This document shows, piece after piece, positions 54,734 to 63,448 of a stretch of 64,000 bases of DNA; position 1 is the stretch's first letter, and every line of letters begins with the position of its first letter. A program made the position numbers and the translations under genes. The DNA lies in assembly GCA_007693385.1 (NCBI GenBank), contig REDR01000055.1, positions 1 through 64,000 on the forward strand, in the 5' to 3' direction. Source of the DNA: Anaerolineaceae bacterium (GTDB lineage Bacteria > Chloroflexota > Anaerolineae > Aggregatilineales > Phototrophicaceae). Under the pieces are notes generated by a model. That model was not told where the DNA came from, made no database searches, and was given only the letters and a program-made list of their open reading frames with translations.

Positions 54734-55620
54734 GAGATATTTCTAGCTCGCTTCTTGAAAAAGTGCATCAATGCCGCGATATAGTCATCTTCGACGGATA
54801 TATTGATGCGGTCAACACCGGCTCTATTCAGCAGAGCCGCCGTCGCTTCGTTGAAGCGCGTGGTTTGGCGCTGGAATTGCTCGCGCCATCGCCGCGACGA
54901 TGTATCGATGATCTGTGTCTGGCCGGTCTCGGCGTCGTGCAGATGTACCAGCCCGACATCTTGCGTCCAGCGCGTCTCTAGCGGATCACTGAGCATAACC
55001 GCCACCAGATCATGCCGCCTGCTCGTGACCAATAATTCGCGCTCGTATTCTTCCGGCGCGGCCAGAAAATCCGATATGAAGAATATAATGCCGCGTTGTT
55101 TCATCAGGCGATTGACTGATTGCAACGCCAGCGCGATATTCGTGCCGGTATTGCGCGGACGCTCCGCCAGCAAATCGCGGATGATGCCCAGCGTATGATT
55201 ACGCCCTTTTCGTGGTGGTGTGTACGTCTCGATGGTATCGCCGAAGATCATCAGGCCGACTTTATCGTTGTTGGCGATGGCGGTTAGCGTCAGTGTCGCG
55301 CCGATGTCTACCGCCAGACTGTGCTTATTCTGTCCGGCAGTGCCGAACAGCGCCGACGAGCTACCATCCAGCACAATCATCACATTCAGCTCGCGCTCTT
55401 CGACGTACTGCTTGATGTAAGCGCCGTCTTCGCGGGCGGTGATGTTCCATTCGATGTCACGAATATCATCGCCGGGCTGATACGGACGCACGCCGTCAAA
55501 TGTGATGCCGCGCCCTTTGAAAACCGAATGATATGCACCGGCGAACGCCTCTTTAATCAGGCGGCGCGTTCTGATCTCGATTTGTTTGATGCGCTTGATG
55601 GCTTCCGGTGTCAGGCTCAC
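54730..55620 (-). CDS. DUF58-family VWA-like protein
   Basis: The 296-residue soluble protein carries the DUF58 core (FKGRGITFDGVRPYQPGDDI, RDIEWNITAREDGAYIKQY) and a VWA-like half with MIVLDGSSS and ISDFLAAPEEY. Unlike the 418-residue DUF58 protein at 26690 it has no membrane helices. It partners the MoxR protein with a 4-base overlap. Confidence 0.92.
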   Translation of the reverse strand: MSLTPEAIKRIKQIEIRTRRLIKEAFAGAYHSVFKGRGITFDGVRPYQPGDDIRDIEWNITAREDGAYIKQYVEERELNVMIVLDGSSSALFGTAGQNKHSLAVDIGATLTLTAIANNDKVGLMIFGDTIETYTPPRKGRNHTLGIIRDLLAERPRNTGTNIALALQSVNRLMKQRGIIFFISDFLAAPEEYERELLVTSRRHDLVAVMLSDPLETRWTQDVGLVHLHDAETGQTQIIDTSSRRWREQFQRQTTRFNEATAALLNRAGVDRINISVEDDYIAALMHFFKKRARNIS

Positions 55621-56597
55621 GGTACGTTCGTCTTGCCCAATATTTGCCGTAATACGGCATCGACTTTGATATTCTCAGCATCCGCTTCAAAAGATAAGAT
55701 CAAGCGATGGCGCAATACATCCAGCGCGACGCGCTTCACGTCTTCCGGCGTCACGAAAGCCCGCCCACGCAGAAAAGCATGCGCTTTCGCCGCCCGTATC
55801 AACGATAATGTCGCACGTGGCGACGCGCCGTTCTCAATGTAGTTCTCAATCCCTTTGATCTTGTCCGGTTGTCGTGTCGCCTCAACAATATCCAGCACGT
55901 AATCTTTAATACGGCCATCCAGATTAATCTGCTGAACAGTCTGTCGTATGTGGATAATTTGCTCACCGGTAATCATCGGACGCGGCGGCGCGGGTGGTGC
56001 GCCGGTCATGCGGTCAATGATCTCATCTTCTTCAGCGCGTGACGGGTAGCCGATGACCACTTTGAGCATGAAGCGGTCAAGCTGTGCTTCCGGTAGCGGA
56101 TACGTGCCTTCCTGTTCCAGTGGATTCTGTGTCGCCAGTACCATAAACGGCTCGGCCAGCAGGCGTGTCTCCTCACCCAGCGTCACCTGTCGCTCTTCCA
56201 TCGCTTCCAGCAAAGCCGACTGTACTTTTGCCGGTGCGCGGTTGATCTCATCAGCCAGTATGATATTAGCGAAGATCGGGCCCGGCCTCGTGGTAAATTC
56301 GCCGGTTCGTGGATTATATATCTGTGTGCCGGTGATGTCGGCGGGTAACAAGTCCGGCGTGAACTGTATGCGCTGGAAGTCAGCGCTGATCGTGCCGGCC
56401 AGCGTGCGGACGGTCAACGTTTTCGCCAATCCGGGCACGCCCTCAATCAACACATGGCCGCCGCAGAGTAGCGCGATCAACAGCCGTTCAATCAAACTAT
56501 TCTGCCCGACGATTACCCGTTGCGTCTCGTGGAATACCTTCTGGACGCTTTGCGCCTCACGCTGGACACGTTCCGTCAATTGTTGGATGGACACCAT
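55617..56597 (-). CDS. MoxR-family AAA+ ATPase of the Bat operon
   Basis: The 326-residue ATPase has Walker A EGVPGLAKTLTVRTLAG, Walker [21 protein letters not shown], and the helical lid with GASPRATLSLIRAAKAHA. It is the motor of the Bat system, acting on VWA partners BatA/BatB. AGAGGAA precedes the ATG. It differs from the MoxR at 25696 at many positions (about half look identical), so this is an old duplication. Confidence 0.93.
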   Translation of the reverse strand: MVSIQQLTERVQREAQSVQKVFHETQRVIVGQNSLIERLLIALLCGGHVLIEGVPGLAKTLTVRTLAGTISADFQRIQFTPDLLPADITGTQIYNPRTGEFTTRPGPIFANIILADEINRAPAKVQSALLEAMEERQVTLGEETRLLAEPFMVLATQNPLEQEGTYPLPEAQLDRFMLKVVIGYPSRAEEDEIIDRMTGAPPAPPRPMITGEQIIHIRQTVQQINLDGRIKDYVLDIVEATRQPDKIKGIENYIENGASPRATLSLIRAAKAHAFLRGRAFVTPEDVKRVALDVLRHRLILSFEADAENIKVDAVLRQILGKTNVP

Positions 56598-56606
56598 AGA
56601 TTCCTC

Positions 56607-56900
56607 TTAGAAAAAGCGGCAAAAATTAACGGGGTCTGCCGTGTTGCAGGTCGATAGCGCGTCGATCAACACGACGGCCAATGTGCCGGTGCAAGCGCAT
56701 CCAGCCAGCACCATCACGCACCCGCATCCGGGCAACGGCCCGGCCTGAAATAGCGACAGGAATACATCAAGCACGCTGAACACGATGTTCAGGATACCAC
56801 TGAATATCGGCAGGATGATGAACAGGAATACAGCGAGTAAACACGCCCCGCCGCACAATAAAACCAATGTGGTGATGTTGATCTGGCCGAGTATTTCCAT
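56607..56900 (-). CDS. Small cysteine-rich membrane protein
   Basis: I do not recognise this 97-residue protein. It has two or three hydrophobic helices and seven cysteines, several grouped in GCGCVMVLAGCACTG, with others near the C-terminus (CNTADPVNFC). The cysteines fit metal binding, lipidation or disulfides. The frame overlaps its neighbour by one base (TGATG) and lies 9 bases before moxR, so it belongs to the Bat operon. Confidence 0.6.
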   Translation of the reverse strand: MEILGQINITTLVLLCGGACLLAVFLFIILPIFSGILNIVFSVLDVFLSLFQAGPLPGCGCVMVLAGCACTGTLAVVLIDALSTCNTADPVNFCRFF

Positions 56901-57322
56901 CAGTCACATGCTCCACTTTCAACCCCGACAGATGCCCAATCAACCGTTTCATCCTCGCGTGAATAACAGTGACAATTCGTGACGTTCTCGCCCTCCCCTT
57001 CCCAGAGCAAGAAGCGGATGTTATTCTGCACGCATAGATTATCTGAGTCCGCACGGTGTACGCTAGATGTCGTGATATTCAGGCCGCGATAGTCCATGTC
57101 CATGATGAGCCTGACCTGTAACACCGGATGCTGATGCTTATTCGGGACATCACCGCCGCGCCCTAACGTCATTTCGCCCTGAAAAGCCAGCAAAAGGATA
57201 AAAAACGGTACCGACATCAAAGCCAGCCACGCCACCAGAATCAGCAAACAACCCGGACGCTTCCACCACGCTCGGCGCTTGCGCTCCACGACGACATAAT
57301 CAATTTCCGGATAATCACTCAT
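56900..57322 (-). CDS. Single-pass membrane protein of the Bat operon, unknown function
   Basis: The 140-residue protein has a short basic N-terminus (RKRRAWWKRPGC), one membrane helix (LLILVAWLALMSVPFFILLL) and an outward domain of about 90 residues containing four cysteines (NLCVQNN, NCHCYSR, and SGACD at the end). Paired cysteines suggest disulfides outside the membrane. It overlaps the NUDIX gene by ATGA. No family recognised. Confidence 0.6.
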   Translation of the reverse strand: MSDYPEIDYVVVERKRRAWWKRPGCLLILVAWLALMSVPFFILLLAFQGEMTLGRGGDVPNKHQHPVLQVRLIMDMDYRGLNITTSSVHRADSDNLCVQNNIRFLLWEGEGENVTNCHCYSREDETVDWASVGVESGACD

Positions 57323-57834
57323 GGTTGGCTGAACCTCAACTGTATATTATCCGCCTCATCATAGCTGACATGCACATGATACGGCATCTCATCATCCCGC
57401 ATATTCAGAACACGCGGGATGATCTGCGGCAAATCTTCAACTAGCTCCAAACTTAGCACATCTTTCCGGCTAATCCAATGCAATGTCCCTTCGCGCTCAT
57501 CGCTAACACATTCACGGCTGGCCGCCCGTGCGCGAAATGTGAATAATATGATGCCATTCTGCCCGCCGGTATCAACCATGTGCGTACCGCAGAACGCGAT
57601 ATGATCCACGCGCAAACCGGACTCTTCGTATATCTCGCGGATTGCGCCTTCAACCGGCGTTTCATCGCGCTCGATATGCCCGCCTAGCCCATTATAAAGA
57701 TTAGGAAAAATGCGCCGGGTGGCCGCCCGCCGCATCAACAGAACATCATCGCCATGCGTGACGAAGCACAACGTTCTGGGAATAACCAGCCATCTTTGAT
57801 TGGTAGCATCCGCGCCTTGATCGTGCGATCCCAT
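57319..57834 (-). CDS. NUDIX hydrolase
   Basis: The protein is a MutT/NUDIX pyrophosphohydrolase with the full box G-x5-E-x7-REUxEExGU (GGHIERDETPVEGAIREIYEESGL, split by family spacing). It probably removes pyrophosphate from a damaged or dinucleotide substrate. I place the start at the ATG at 57834 (171 residues), with GGAGATGAT 6 bases upstream; an ATG at 57858 lacks a ribosome site. It leads the long minus-strand Bat operon. Confidence 0.9.
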   Translation of the reverse strand: MGSHDQGADATNQRWLVIPRTLCFVTHGDDVLLMRRAATRRIFPNLYNGLGGHIERDETPVEGAIREIYEESGLRVDHIAFCGTHMVDTGGQNGIILFTFRARAASRECVSDEREGTLHWISRKDVLSLELVEDLPQIIPRVLNMRDDEMPYHVHVSYDEADNIQLRFSQP

Positions 57835-57955
57835 GCCAATATCATCTCCATCTATCATCTACACTCGGCTATTGTCGGGTTAGCCTGTTCGTGCTACGCT
57901 TTCTCTCAAAAAACATCTTATTTTTCAAATACACAGATGAGAGGAGTCCTGCCCG

Positions 57956-58768
57956 ATGGGATTCAATGCACCTCCCCCCGATTTACGCATTGTACAGGTT
58001 TCTTCACTACATGCACACGAAGAACACGACAATCAGCGCTCCGAACCATTGATGCAACGCCTGCAACAGTCGGAATATTTTCTCAATCCGCCCATTGTAG
58101 CGCCTATATCGTCGGGGCAATATGTCATTCTGGATGGCGCTAACCGTTGTTTTTCGTTTGCGCGGCTGGGCTACCCGCATATTCTGGTGCAGGTGGTCAG
58201 CTATGACAGCGGATTAATTCAGCTTGATACATGGCAACATATTGTCGGATCGTGGAAATTAAAAGCATTCATTGAGGCAATCCGGGCGCTCAATCTGGTC
58301 GAAGTCGAATGGCGGCAGATGGCGGGCGCGTTATGTCATATCCTATTCAAAGACGGGCGTGTAATGTCCCTACGCGCCCCTGTGGAGACCGTACACGAAC
58401 GTAACGCGGTATTACGCTCCTTCGTATCCATCTATCAGCAGAACGCCTCACTGCACCGTACCGCGATAGTCGAGCCAAGCGAGATATGGCCGCTATTCCC
58501 GAATGCATTCGCGTTGGTCGTATTCCCGCCCTACCAACCGTCAGACATCATCGCGGCGGCCAAGCACGACGCCTATTTGCCGCCCGGCATCAGCCGCCAC
58601 ATCATTCAAGGCCGCGCCCTGATGGTCAATTATCCGATGGATGCTTTACGCGATCCGGTGGTAGAATTGGAGCAGAAAAACCGCGTACTTAGCGATTGGA
58701 TAAAGCGCAAGCTAGAAAATCGACAGGTGCGCTACTATTCGGAATCCACTTACCAATTTAGCGAATGA
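57956..58768 (+). CDS. ParB-fold SbnI/SerK-like protein (putative free serine kinase)
   Basis: The 270-residue protein follows the ParB-fold free serine kinases, archaeal SerK and staphylococcal SbnI. It has LHAHE with the catalytic-type Glu22, a YVILDGANR nucleotide loop (Asp60, Arg64; SerK has DGHHR), and a VVSYDSGLIQLDTW segment. A C-terminal PPGISRHIIQGR matches the SerK SPKTTRH region. SerK makes O-phosphoserine from free serine and ADP or ATP. The two His of DGHHR are Ala-Asn here, so activity is not assured; a regulatory role, as in some ParB-fold proteins, is possible. GAGAGGAG precedes the ATG. Confidence 0.65.
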   Translation: MGFNAPPPDLRIVQVSSLHAHEEHDNQRSEPLMQRLQQSEYFLNPPIVAPISSGQYVILDGANRCFSFARLGYPHILVQVVSYDSGLIQLDTWQHIVGSWKLKAFIEAIRALNLVEVEWRQMAGALCHILFKDGRVMSLRAPVETVHERNAVLRSFVSIYQQNASLHRTAIVEPSEIWPLFPNAFALVVFPPYQPSDIIAAAKHDAYLPPGISRHIIQGRALMVNYPMDALRDPVVELEQKNRVLSDWIKRKLENRQVRYYSESTYQFSE

Positions 58769-58784
58769 CGAAGGCACAGAATCA

Positions 58785-59213
58785 ATGACACAAACCATTG
58801 ATGAAGTTCTACAACAACTCAAGCTCTACACCGATGACACCGACTATAAATTGCTAAGATTGCACCCCCGCGCTGTGACTCTCGCCGCCGGAATCGCGGC
58901 GGAAGTGGCCGATCCTTTCGTGCTGTGCATGGCCGATAAGGATGAAGTGACACTGGTCATCGCGGCGGAGCGCGTCGCCGATTTTGCGGATCGCCTGCGC
59001 GATCATGTCATCAGTGATGCGAACTATCGACTCATCACGCTCGATGTCGCGCTAAGTCCGTCCTTAGTCGGCTTCATGGCGAAGATCAGCGCGGTGCTGG
59101 CGTCAGCCGGTATCAGCTTGCTGGCGCTCTCCGCGTTTTCACGCGATCATCTGCTGATTCCATCCGATCAGTTTGATCGTGCATGGCAAGCGCTGGAGGC
59201 ATTAAAGCGATGA
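58785..59213 (+). CDS. ACT-domain protein (CASTOR-like double ACT)
   Basis: The 142-residue protein is a tandem ACT protein of the small amino-acid-sensing type. The second ACT is clear: LVGFMAKISAVLASAGISLLALSAFSRDHLLIPSDQ, a pattern of the ACT_7 group that binds amino acids. The first is more diverged (YKLLRLHPRAVTLAAGI). It lies 16 bases after the SerK-like gene and its stop overlaps the next start, suggesting amino acid sensing tied to that enzyme. Confidence 0.83.
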   Translation: MTQTIDEVLQQLKLYTDDTDYKLLRLHPRAVTLAAGIAAEVADPFVLCMADKDEVTLVIAAERVADFADRLRDHVISDANYRLITLDVALSPSLVGFMAKISAVLASAGISLLALSAFSRDHLLIPSDQFDRAWQALEALKR

Positions 59214-59578
59214 TGAATGTGAATTTCTTCAATAACGGCGATTACAAACCGCAACCGAAGGATAAGGTCAAAATCAATGAACTGACCGTATTCGTACAAC
59301 CAGATCGCCGCCGAATTCGCATCGGCATCAAGATCACGCCATTTCAAGAGCGCCCCAACCTGCTCATCACATTGCGGCGGGCAGACGGTCAATTACTCGA
59401 TGATGTGACCGTCATTGAGACGATGCACTTTGATAACGAATTCACCATGCACCTACGCGGCGCTGATGATCCGGCGGGGGCGTATACCGTCACGGTTGAT
59501 CTATTCTATGAGACACGCAACCCGCCACAAGATCAAAAGACGACAGCATTCGACATCCCGACGGAGCAGGAAGCGTGA
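59210..59578 (+). CDS. Small beta-rich hypothetical protein
   Basis: The 122-residue protein is not recognised. Alternating hydrophobic strands (VKINELTVFVQ, RIRIGIKITPF, PNLLITLRRADG, YTVTVDLFYETR) suggest an immunoglobulin-like sandwich, and no signal peptide is seen. It starts in an ATGATGA overlap with the ACT gene and ends in a GTGA overlap with the JAMM gene, so it is co-translated with both. Confidence 0.6.
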   Translation: MMNVNFFNNGDYKPQPKDKVKINELTVFVQPDRRRIRIGIKITPFQERPNLLITLRRADGQLLDDVTVIETMHFDNEFTMHLRGADDPAGAYTVTVDLFYETRNPPQDQKTTAFDIPTEQEA

Positions 59579-60117
59579 GGGCATCGCTGATTGTGCCGCC
59601 GCACGTCTATTCATCACTGGTTATGGTGGCGCGAGATTGCCTGCCGGATGAATCGTGCGGCATTCTCGCCGGTCATCATCACGGGCGGGTAGAACGCATC
59701 TTTCCGGTTGACAACATCGCGGAACAACCCGCCAACCAGTTCCGCATCGATTCGCGTGCTTTGAACCAGCATCTACCGCAAATCCGCGCTGATGGTCTGC
59801 AAGTCATCGGTTTCTTTCATTCGCATCCGGCAACGCCGCCCGTCCCTTCCCCGCACGACATCACCGGTATGCACGATATGCACGCCCTGCATTTGATCGT
59901 CAGCTTGAAAGGTTCCGCGCCCCGTCTGGCCGCGTGGCGCATCGAAGGGGCGCGGATCAGCGCGGTTGACCTGATACTCGATGACTGCCCCGCCCCGCCA
60001 GAAGCAGAATCTTTTTGGAATGAGGCGGCCACACCTGCTATCATGGTAGGCGTCGCGCTGATTGCGATAATTTCGCTTATTGTTTTATCATTTAACCTGT
60101 TGCCACCGGCACCATAA
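59575..60117 (+). CDS. JAMM/MPN+ metalloprotease with C-terminal membrane anchor
   Basis: The 180-residue protein has the complete JAMM zinc site: Glu26 (PDESCGIL), HSHP (His82, His84), Ser92 and Asp95. This is the prokaryotic Mec/QbsD group, which cleaves C-terminal adducts from ubiquitin-like sulfur carriers such as CysO-cysteine. A hydrophobic helix ends the chain (about 153-175, MVGVALIAIISLIVLSF), anchoring the enzyme with its catalytic domain in the cytoplasm. It starts at GTG. No ThiS/CysO-like carrier gene lies beside it. Confidence 0.87.
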   Translation: MRASLIVPPHVYSSLVMVARDCLPDESCGILAGHHHGRVERIFPVDNIAEQPANQFRIDSRALNQHLPQIRADGLQVIGFFHSHPATPPVPSPHDITGMHDMHALHLIVSLKGSAPRLAAWRIEGARISAVDLILDDCPAPPEAESFWNEAATPAIMVGVALIAIISLIVLSFNLLPPAP

Positions 60118-60129
60118 AAGGTAAAAAAG

Positions 60130-61041
60130 ATGGAATATCTATATGCACTCATCATCGGATTGATTGCCGGAATGATCGTCAACATTCTCGCGGATGATCT
60201 GCCGTTACGCCGTGCGCCGCGTCTGCCGCGCTACATCCCGCTTCGCAAAAAGCAAGCCGTCCGCAAGCCGGTTTTCAACGAAGACGGCGAGAACATCACC
60301 CTGCAATACGCCCGCGAAGACGACGAGCCGCGTCCATTCGTCGCATGGCTGGGCATCACCGCGTTTCTATTCGGCAAGCGCGAATCGTCAGATGGAAGCG
60401 CCAAACTGAGTTGGCGCTATCCCATCGCGGAGGTTATGACCATCGCCTTCATGTTGCTGGCCGTCTTCGCGGCTGGCCTGCTGAATCAGGATGAAGTCAT
60501 GGTCAATGACCTGCAATTGGCGTTCTGGTTTTTCTACATGGCGGCTTTCTCGCTCATCATCGTGATCGACATGGAACATAAGCTGATTTTATTCGCGGTC
60601 ATCATCCCCTCTTCGATAGTGGCCGTCATTGATGCGATCATACCGGGGTCTTATCGTCCGGATATTGTCGAAGCGATGTACGGCGGAATGCTCGGCTTTC
60701 TCGTCTTCTTCATAATCTACAACGGCGGATTCCTGTTCACATACATAGCCGGACGGCTACGCGGCGAAGATGTGACCGGGGTCGCATTCGGTTACGGGGA
60801 TGTCATGATGGCGACTTTAAGCGGCTTGTTGCTCGGCTGGCAAGCGTTGATATTCGCCACCGTCTTCGCCATCTTTCTCGGTTCGTTTGGGGCGATTGCC
60901 GTCATCCTGATACAGGTATTCCAGAAGCGCTACAGCGCCTTCACCGCGATTCCGTATGGGCCATTCATCGTCATCGGCACGATGATTATGCTTCTATTCG
61001 GTGAGACGTTGGTGCCCGGTATCTTCGGCTGGTCGGCCTAA
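60130..61041 (+). CDS. A24-type prepilin peptidase
   Basis: The 303-residue polytopic protein carries the two aspartates of A24 peptidases, in VIDMEHKLI and in the GxGD motif FGYGDVMM, with PYGPFIVIG after them. The N-terminus keeps a remnant of the canonical start (GLIAGMIVNILADDLP) and a large cytoplasmic loop, but the CPxC zinc motifs of the methyltransferase part are absent. It cleaves type IV pilin-like leader peptides. Its stop overlaps the convergent mnmA stop. Confidence 0.87.
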   Translation: MEYLYALIIGLIAGMIVNILADDLPLRRAPRLPRYIPLRKKQAVRKPVFNEDGENITLQYAREDDEPRPFVAWLGITAFLFGKRESSDGSAKLSWRYPIAEVMTIAFMLLAVFAAGLLNQDEVMVNDLQLAFWFFYMAAFSLIIVIDMEHKLILFAVIIPSSIVAVIDAIIPGSYRPDIVEAMYGGMLGFLVFFIIYNGGFLFTYIAGRLRGEDVTGVAFGYGDVMMATLSGLLLGWQALIFATVFAIFLGSFGAIAVILIQVFQKRYSAFTAIPYGPFIVIGTMIMLLFGETLVPGIFGWSA

Positions 61042-62138
61042 TTATCGGTGAAGCGCGAGTCACGCTCGATGATGCCGCCACCCAGACACACGCGCCCGTC
61101 GTAGATCACAGCGCCCTGTCCCGGCGTGATGTCGCGCAATGGCTCGGCGAATTGCACATGAACCCGCGTTTCATCTAGCGGCGTGATGTGTGCGGGGACG
61201 GGGCGTGCCTTGTAGCGTATCTTGACCTGTGCATCAAATGGCTGATCCGGCACGTTGTCGCTCGTCCAGTTCATACGCTTCGCAATCAGCCGATCATCGC
61301 CGAGATCAAGTCGCGTGCCGACGATCAGCGCATTGCGGTACGGGTTGGTTGCGATGACATAAAGCGGCTCAGAATACGTCACGCCTAGCCCCTTGCGCTG
61401 GCCGATGGTGTAATTCGCCAGCCCATGATGCTCACCGATTACTTCGCCGCTTTTGAGTACAATCGGCCCCGATTGCATCATATCGTCGGCAAAATCGCGC
61501 AGGAATCGCCGGTAGTCGCCGTCGCCTAAAAAGCACAAATCCTGACTATCCTGCTTGCTGGCAGTCGGCAGGCCGAACTTGCGTGCCATTTCGCGCACGT
61601 CGGTTTTCGGGTAACGGCCAATCGGAAACAGCGTCCGCGCCATGTGTTTCTGTTGGAGCACACACAGCACATAGCTCTGATCTTTCGCGTCATCGACGCC
61701 CATCTCAAGCTGATATGCGCCGCTTTCCGTCTGTTGAATCTGTGCGTAGTGTCCGGTTGCCAGATAATCGGCATCGAGCGCCATCGCGTTCTCGAATAGA
61801 TACGTGAAGCGGATGTGACGATTACATTCGATACACGGATTCGGCGTCACGCCTTGCCGATGCTGGTCGATGAAATACGACACGATCTTATCGCGGAATA
61901 CGTCTTTTGTATCCAGCACATAAAACGGTATCTTGAGTTTATCGGCGATGCGCCGCGCATCGTTCATCTGCTCCGGCGTGCAACAGCGGTTATGCCCTTT
62001 GCCGTCCTGACTTTCCTCCGCCCATAAGCGCATCATCATCCCGATGACATCATAACCCTGCTCAACCAGCAAGGCCGCCGCCACCGAGCTATCAACGCCG
62101 CCACTCATGGCGACGACAACTCGTTTTCTATCTGTCAC
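61038..62138 (-). CDS. mnmA: tRNA-specific 2-thiouridylase MnmA
   Basis: The 366-residue enzyme thiolates U34 of Lys, Glu and Gln tRNAs. The PP-loop VVAMSGGVDSSVAAALL, the catalytic Cys pair (NPCIECNRH and QDLCFLGDGDY), and the GLGVTYSEPLYV region are intact. The downstream sulfur donor, a cysteine desulfurase, is encoded just upstream with a 4-base overlap, which makes the pair self-contained. Confidence 0.96.
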   Translation of the reverse strand: MTDRKRVVVAMSGGVDSSVAAALLVEQGYDVIGMMMRLWAEESQDGKGHNRCCTPEQMNDARRIADKLKIPFYVLDTKDVFRDKIVSYFIDQHRQGVTPNPCIECNRHIRFTYLFENAMALDADYLATGHYAQIQQTESGAYQLEMGVDDAKDQSYVLCVLQQKHMARTLFPIGRYPKTDVREMARKFGLPTASKQDSQDLCFLGDGDYRRFLRDFADDMMQSGPIVLKSGEVIGEHHGLANYTIGQRKGLGVTYSEPLYVIATNPYRNALIVGTRLDLGDDRLIAKRMNWTSDNVPDQPFDAQVKIRYKARPVPAHITPLDETRVHVQFAEPLRDITPGQGAVIYDGRVCLGGGIIERDSRFTDN

Positions 62139-63304
62139 GATACAATTCTCTTCAACTTCCTGACTTTTTCGACCGCCGCCGCGATTCCTTCAATCGCATA
62201 AGCGACATCTTCTTCAGTTGTGGTCTGTCCCACCGTCAAACGCAGGCTACCAATCGCCAATTCCGGCGCGTAACCCATCGCCAACAGCACGCTGGACGGT
62301 TCGGCATTGCCGGTCTTACAGGCAGACGCGCCGCTAGCTGAAATACCCATCAGATCAAGGTGCATCAAAAGGCGTGTGCTATCCACGTCTTCAAATACGA
62401 AGCTGATATGCGATGGCAGACGATGCACCGGATGTCCGGTGATCTGGCAATCGCTCACTTTTTCGAGGATGCCATCTTTGAGCATGTCGCGCAAGCGGGT
62501 GTAATGCGCCAGCCGTTCATCGCGTTCTTCATAAGCTAGTCGTAACGCTTCCGCCATCCCGACAATGGCCGGCGTGTTCAACGTACCGGCGCGGCGTCCG
62601 GCTTCATGACTGCCGCCAGTCTGACTCGGCGCAAGGTTAATCCCGTCACGGCAATATAGCGCCCCGACGCCTTTCGGCCCATAGAACTTATGCGCCGATA
62701 TGCTGAGCAGATCAACGCCGAGTGCCTGCACGTCTAGCGTCATCTGCCCTGCTGACTGCACCGCGTCCGTATGAAACAGGATGCCCCGTTCGCGCAACTG
62801 TGCGGCGATGCGCGGCATATCGGCTGTTGTTCCAACTTCGTTGTTGGCATAGATGATACTGACTAGCGTCGTGCGTTCATTGCAATTGTCCAGCAGTTCT
62901 TCCACATCAACCGACGCTGTTTTATCTACCGGCACGATAGCGCTATCAAAATCGGAGAAGGCGACCAGTTGCGAGACTGTCCGCGTGACTGCGCTATGCT
63001 CAACAGGCGTCGTTACCAGATGATTGCCGACATCCAAACGCGACCATGCCGCGCCGCGTATCGCCAGATTATCGCTTTCAGAGCCGCCACTGGTAAAGAT
63101 AATCTCCGACGCCCGACAATTCATCAGCGTGGCGATAGTTTCCCGCGCCGTCTCGATGGCGTCTTCGGCGCGGCGTCCGTAACTATGCGCGGAGGATGTA
63201 TTGCCGAATTCATCGGTAAAGTACGGCAACATCTTCTCTAATACACGTGGATCAGTCGGGGTTGTTGCGGAATAATCCAGATACACATTACGATGGGAAA
63301 CCAT
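62135..63304 (-). CDS. Cysteine desulfurase (NifS/IscS-type)
   Basis: The 389-residue PLP enzyme takes sulfur from cysteine as a persulfide. The start VYLDYSATTPTDPRVLEKM, HTDAVQSAG, the PLP lysine in SAHKFYGPKGVGALY, GGSHEAGRRAGTLN, and the catalytic Cys in SGASACKTGNAEPS are all present. It is fused in transcription with mnmA and likely serves tRNA thiolation. No iscU lies alongside. Confidence 0.94.
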   Translation of the reverse strand: MVSHRNVYLDYSATTPTDPRVLEKMLPYFTDEFGNTSSAHSYGRRAEDAIETARETIATLMNCRASEIIFTSGGSESDNLAIRGAAWSRLDVGNHLVTTPVEHSAVTRTVSQLVAFSDFDSAIVPVDKTASVDVEELLDNCNERTTLVSIIYANNEVGTTADMPRIAAQLRERGILFHTDAVQSAGQMTLDVQALGVDLLSISAHKFYGPKGVGALYCRDGINLAPSQTGGSHEAGRRAGTLNTPAIVGMAEALRLAYEERDERLAHYTRLRDMLKDGILEKVSDCQITGHPVHRLPSHISFVFEDVDSTRLLMHLDLMGISASGASACKTGNAEPSSVLLAMGYAPELAIGSLRLTVGQTTTEEDVAYAIEGIAAAVEKVRKLKRIVS

Positions 63305-63327
63305 AGCTTAACATCTTTCATAATGTT

Positions 63328-63357
63328 TTGTTCGTTTGGCAAACATTGTACTATAAT
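63328..63357 (+). promoter_or_regulatory. Possible promoter of the response-regulator gene
   Basis: TATAAT at 63352-63357 lies 18 bases downstream of TTGTTC (63328-63333), giving a leader of about 85 bases before the ATG at 63449. The -35 match is weak. Confidence 0.35.
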
Positions 63358-63448
63358 CGTGTATCACTTGCACGGATTCATAATACGTGTAGCCTAGAAA
63401 AATACGCAGGCAATAATCGCTGATAGCTTCAGCAGAGAGCGAAAGTAC

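Noticed and set aside
55321-55842. A 173-residue plus-strand open frame over DUF58 and MoxR
   Set aside because: It is antisense to the highly conserved moxR and DUF58 coding sequences and lacks a ribosome site.
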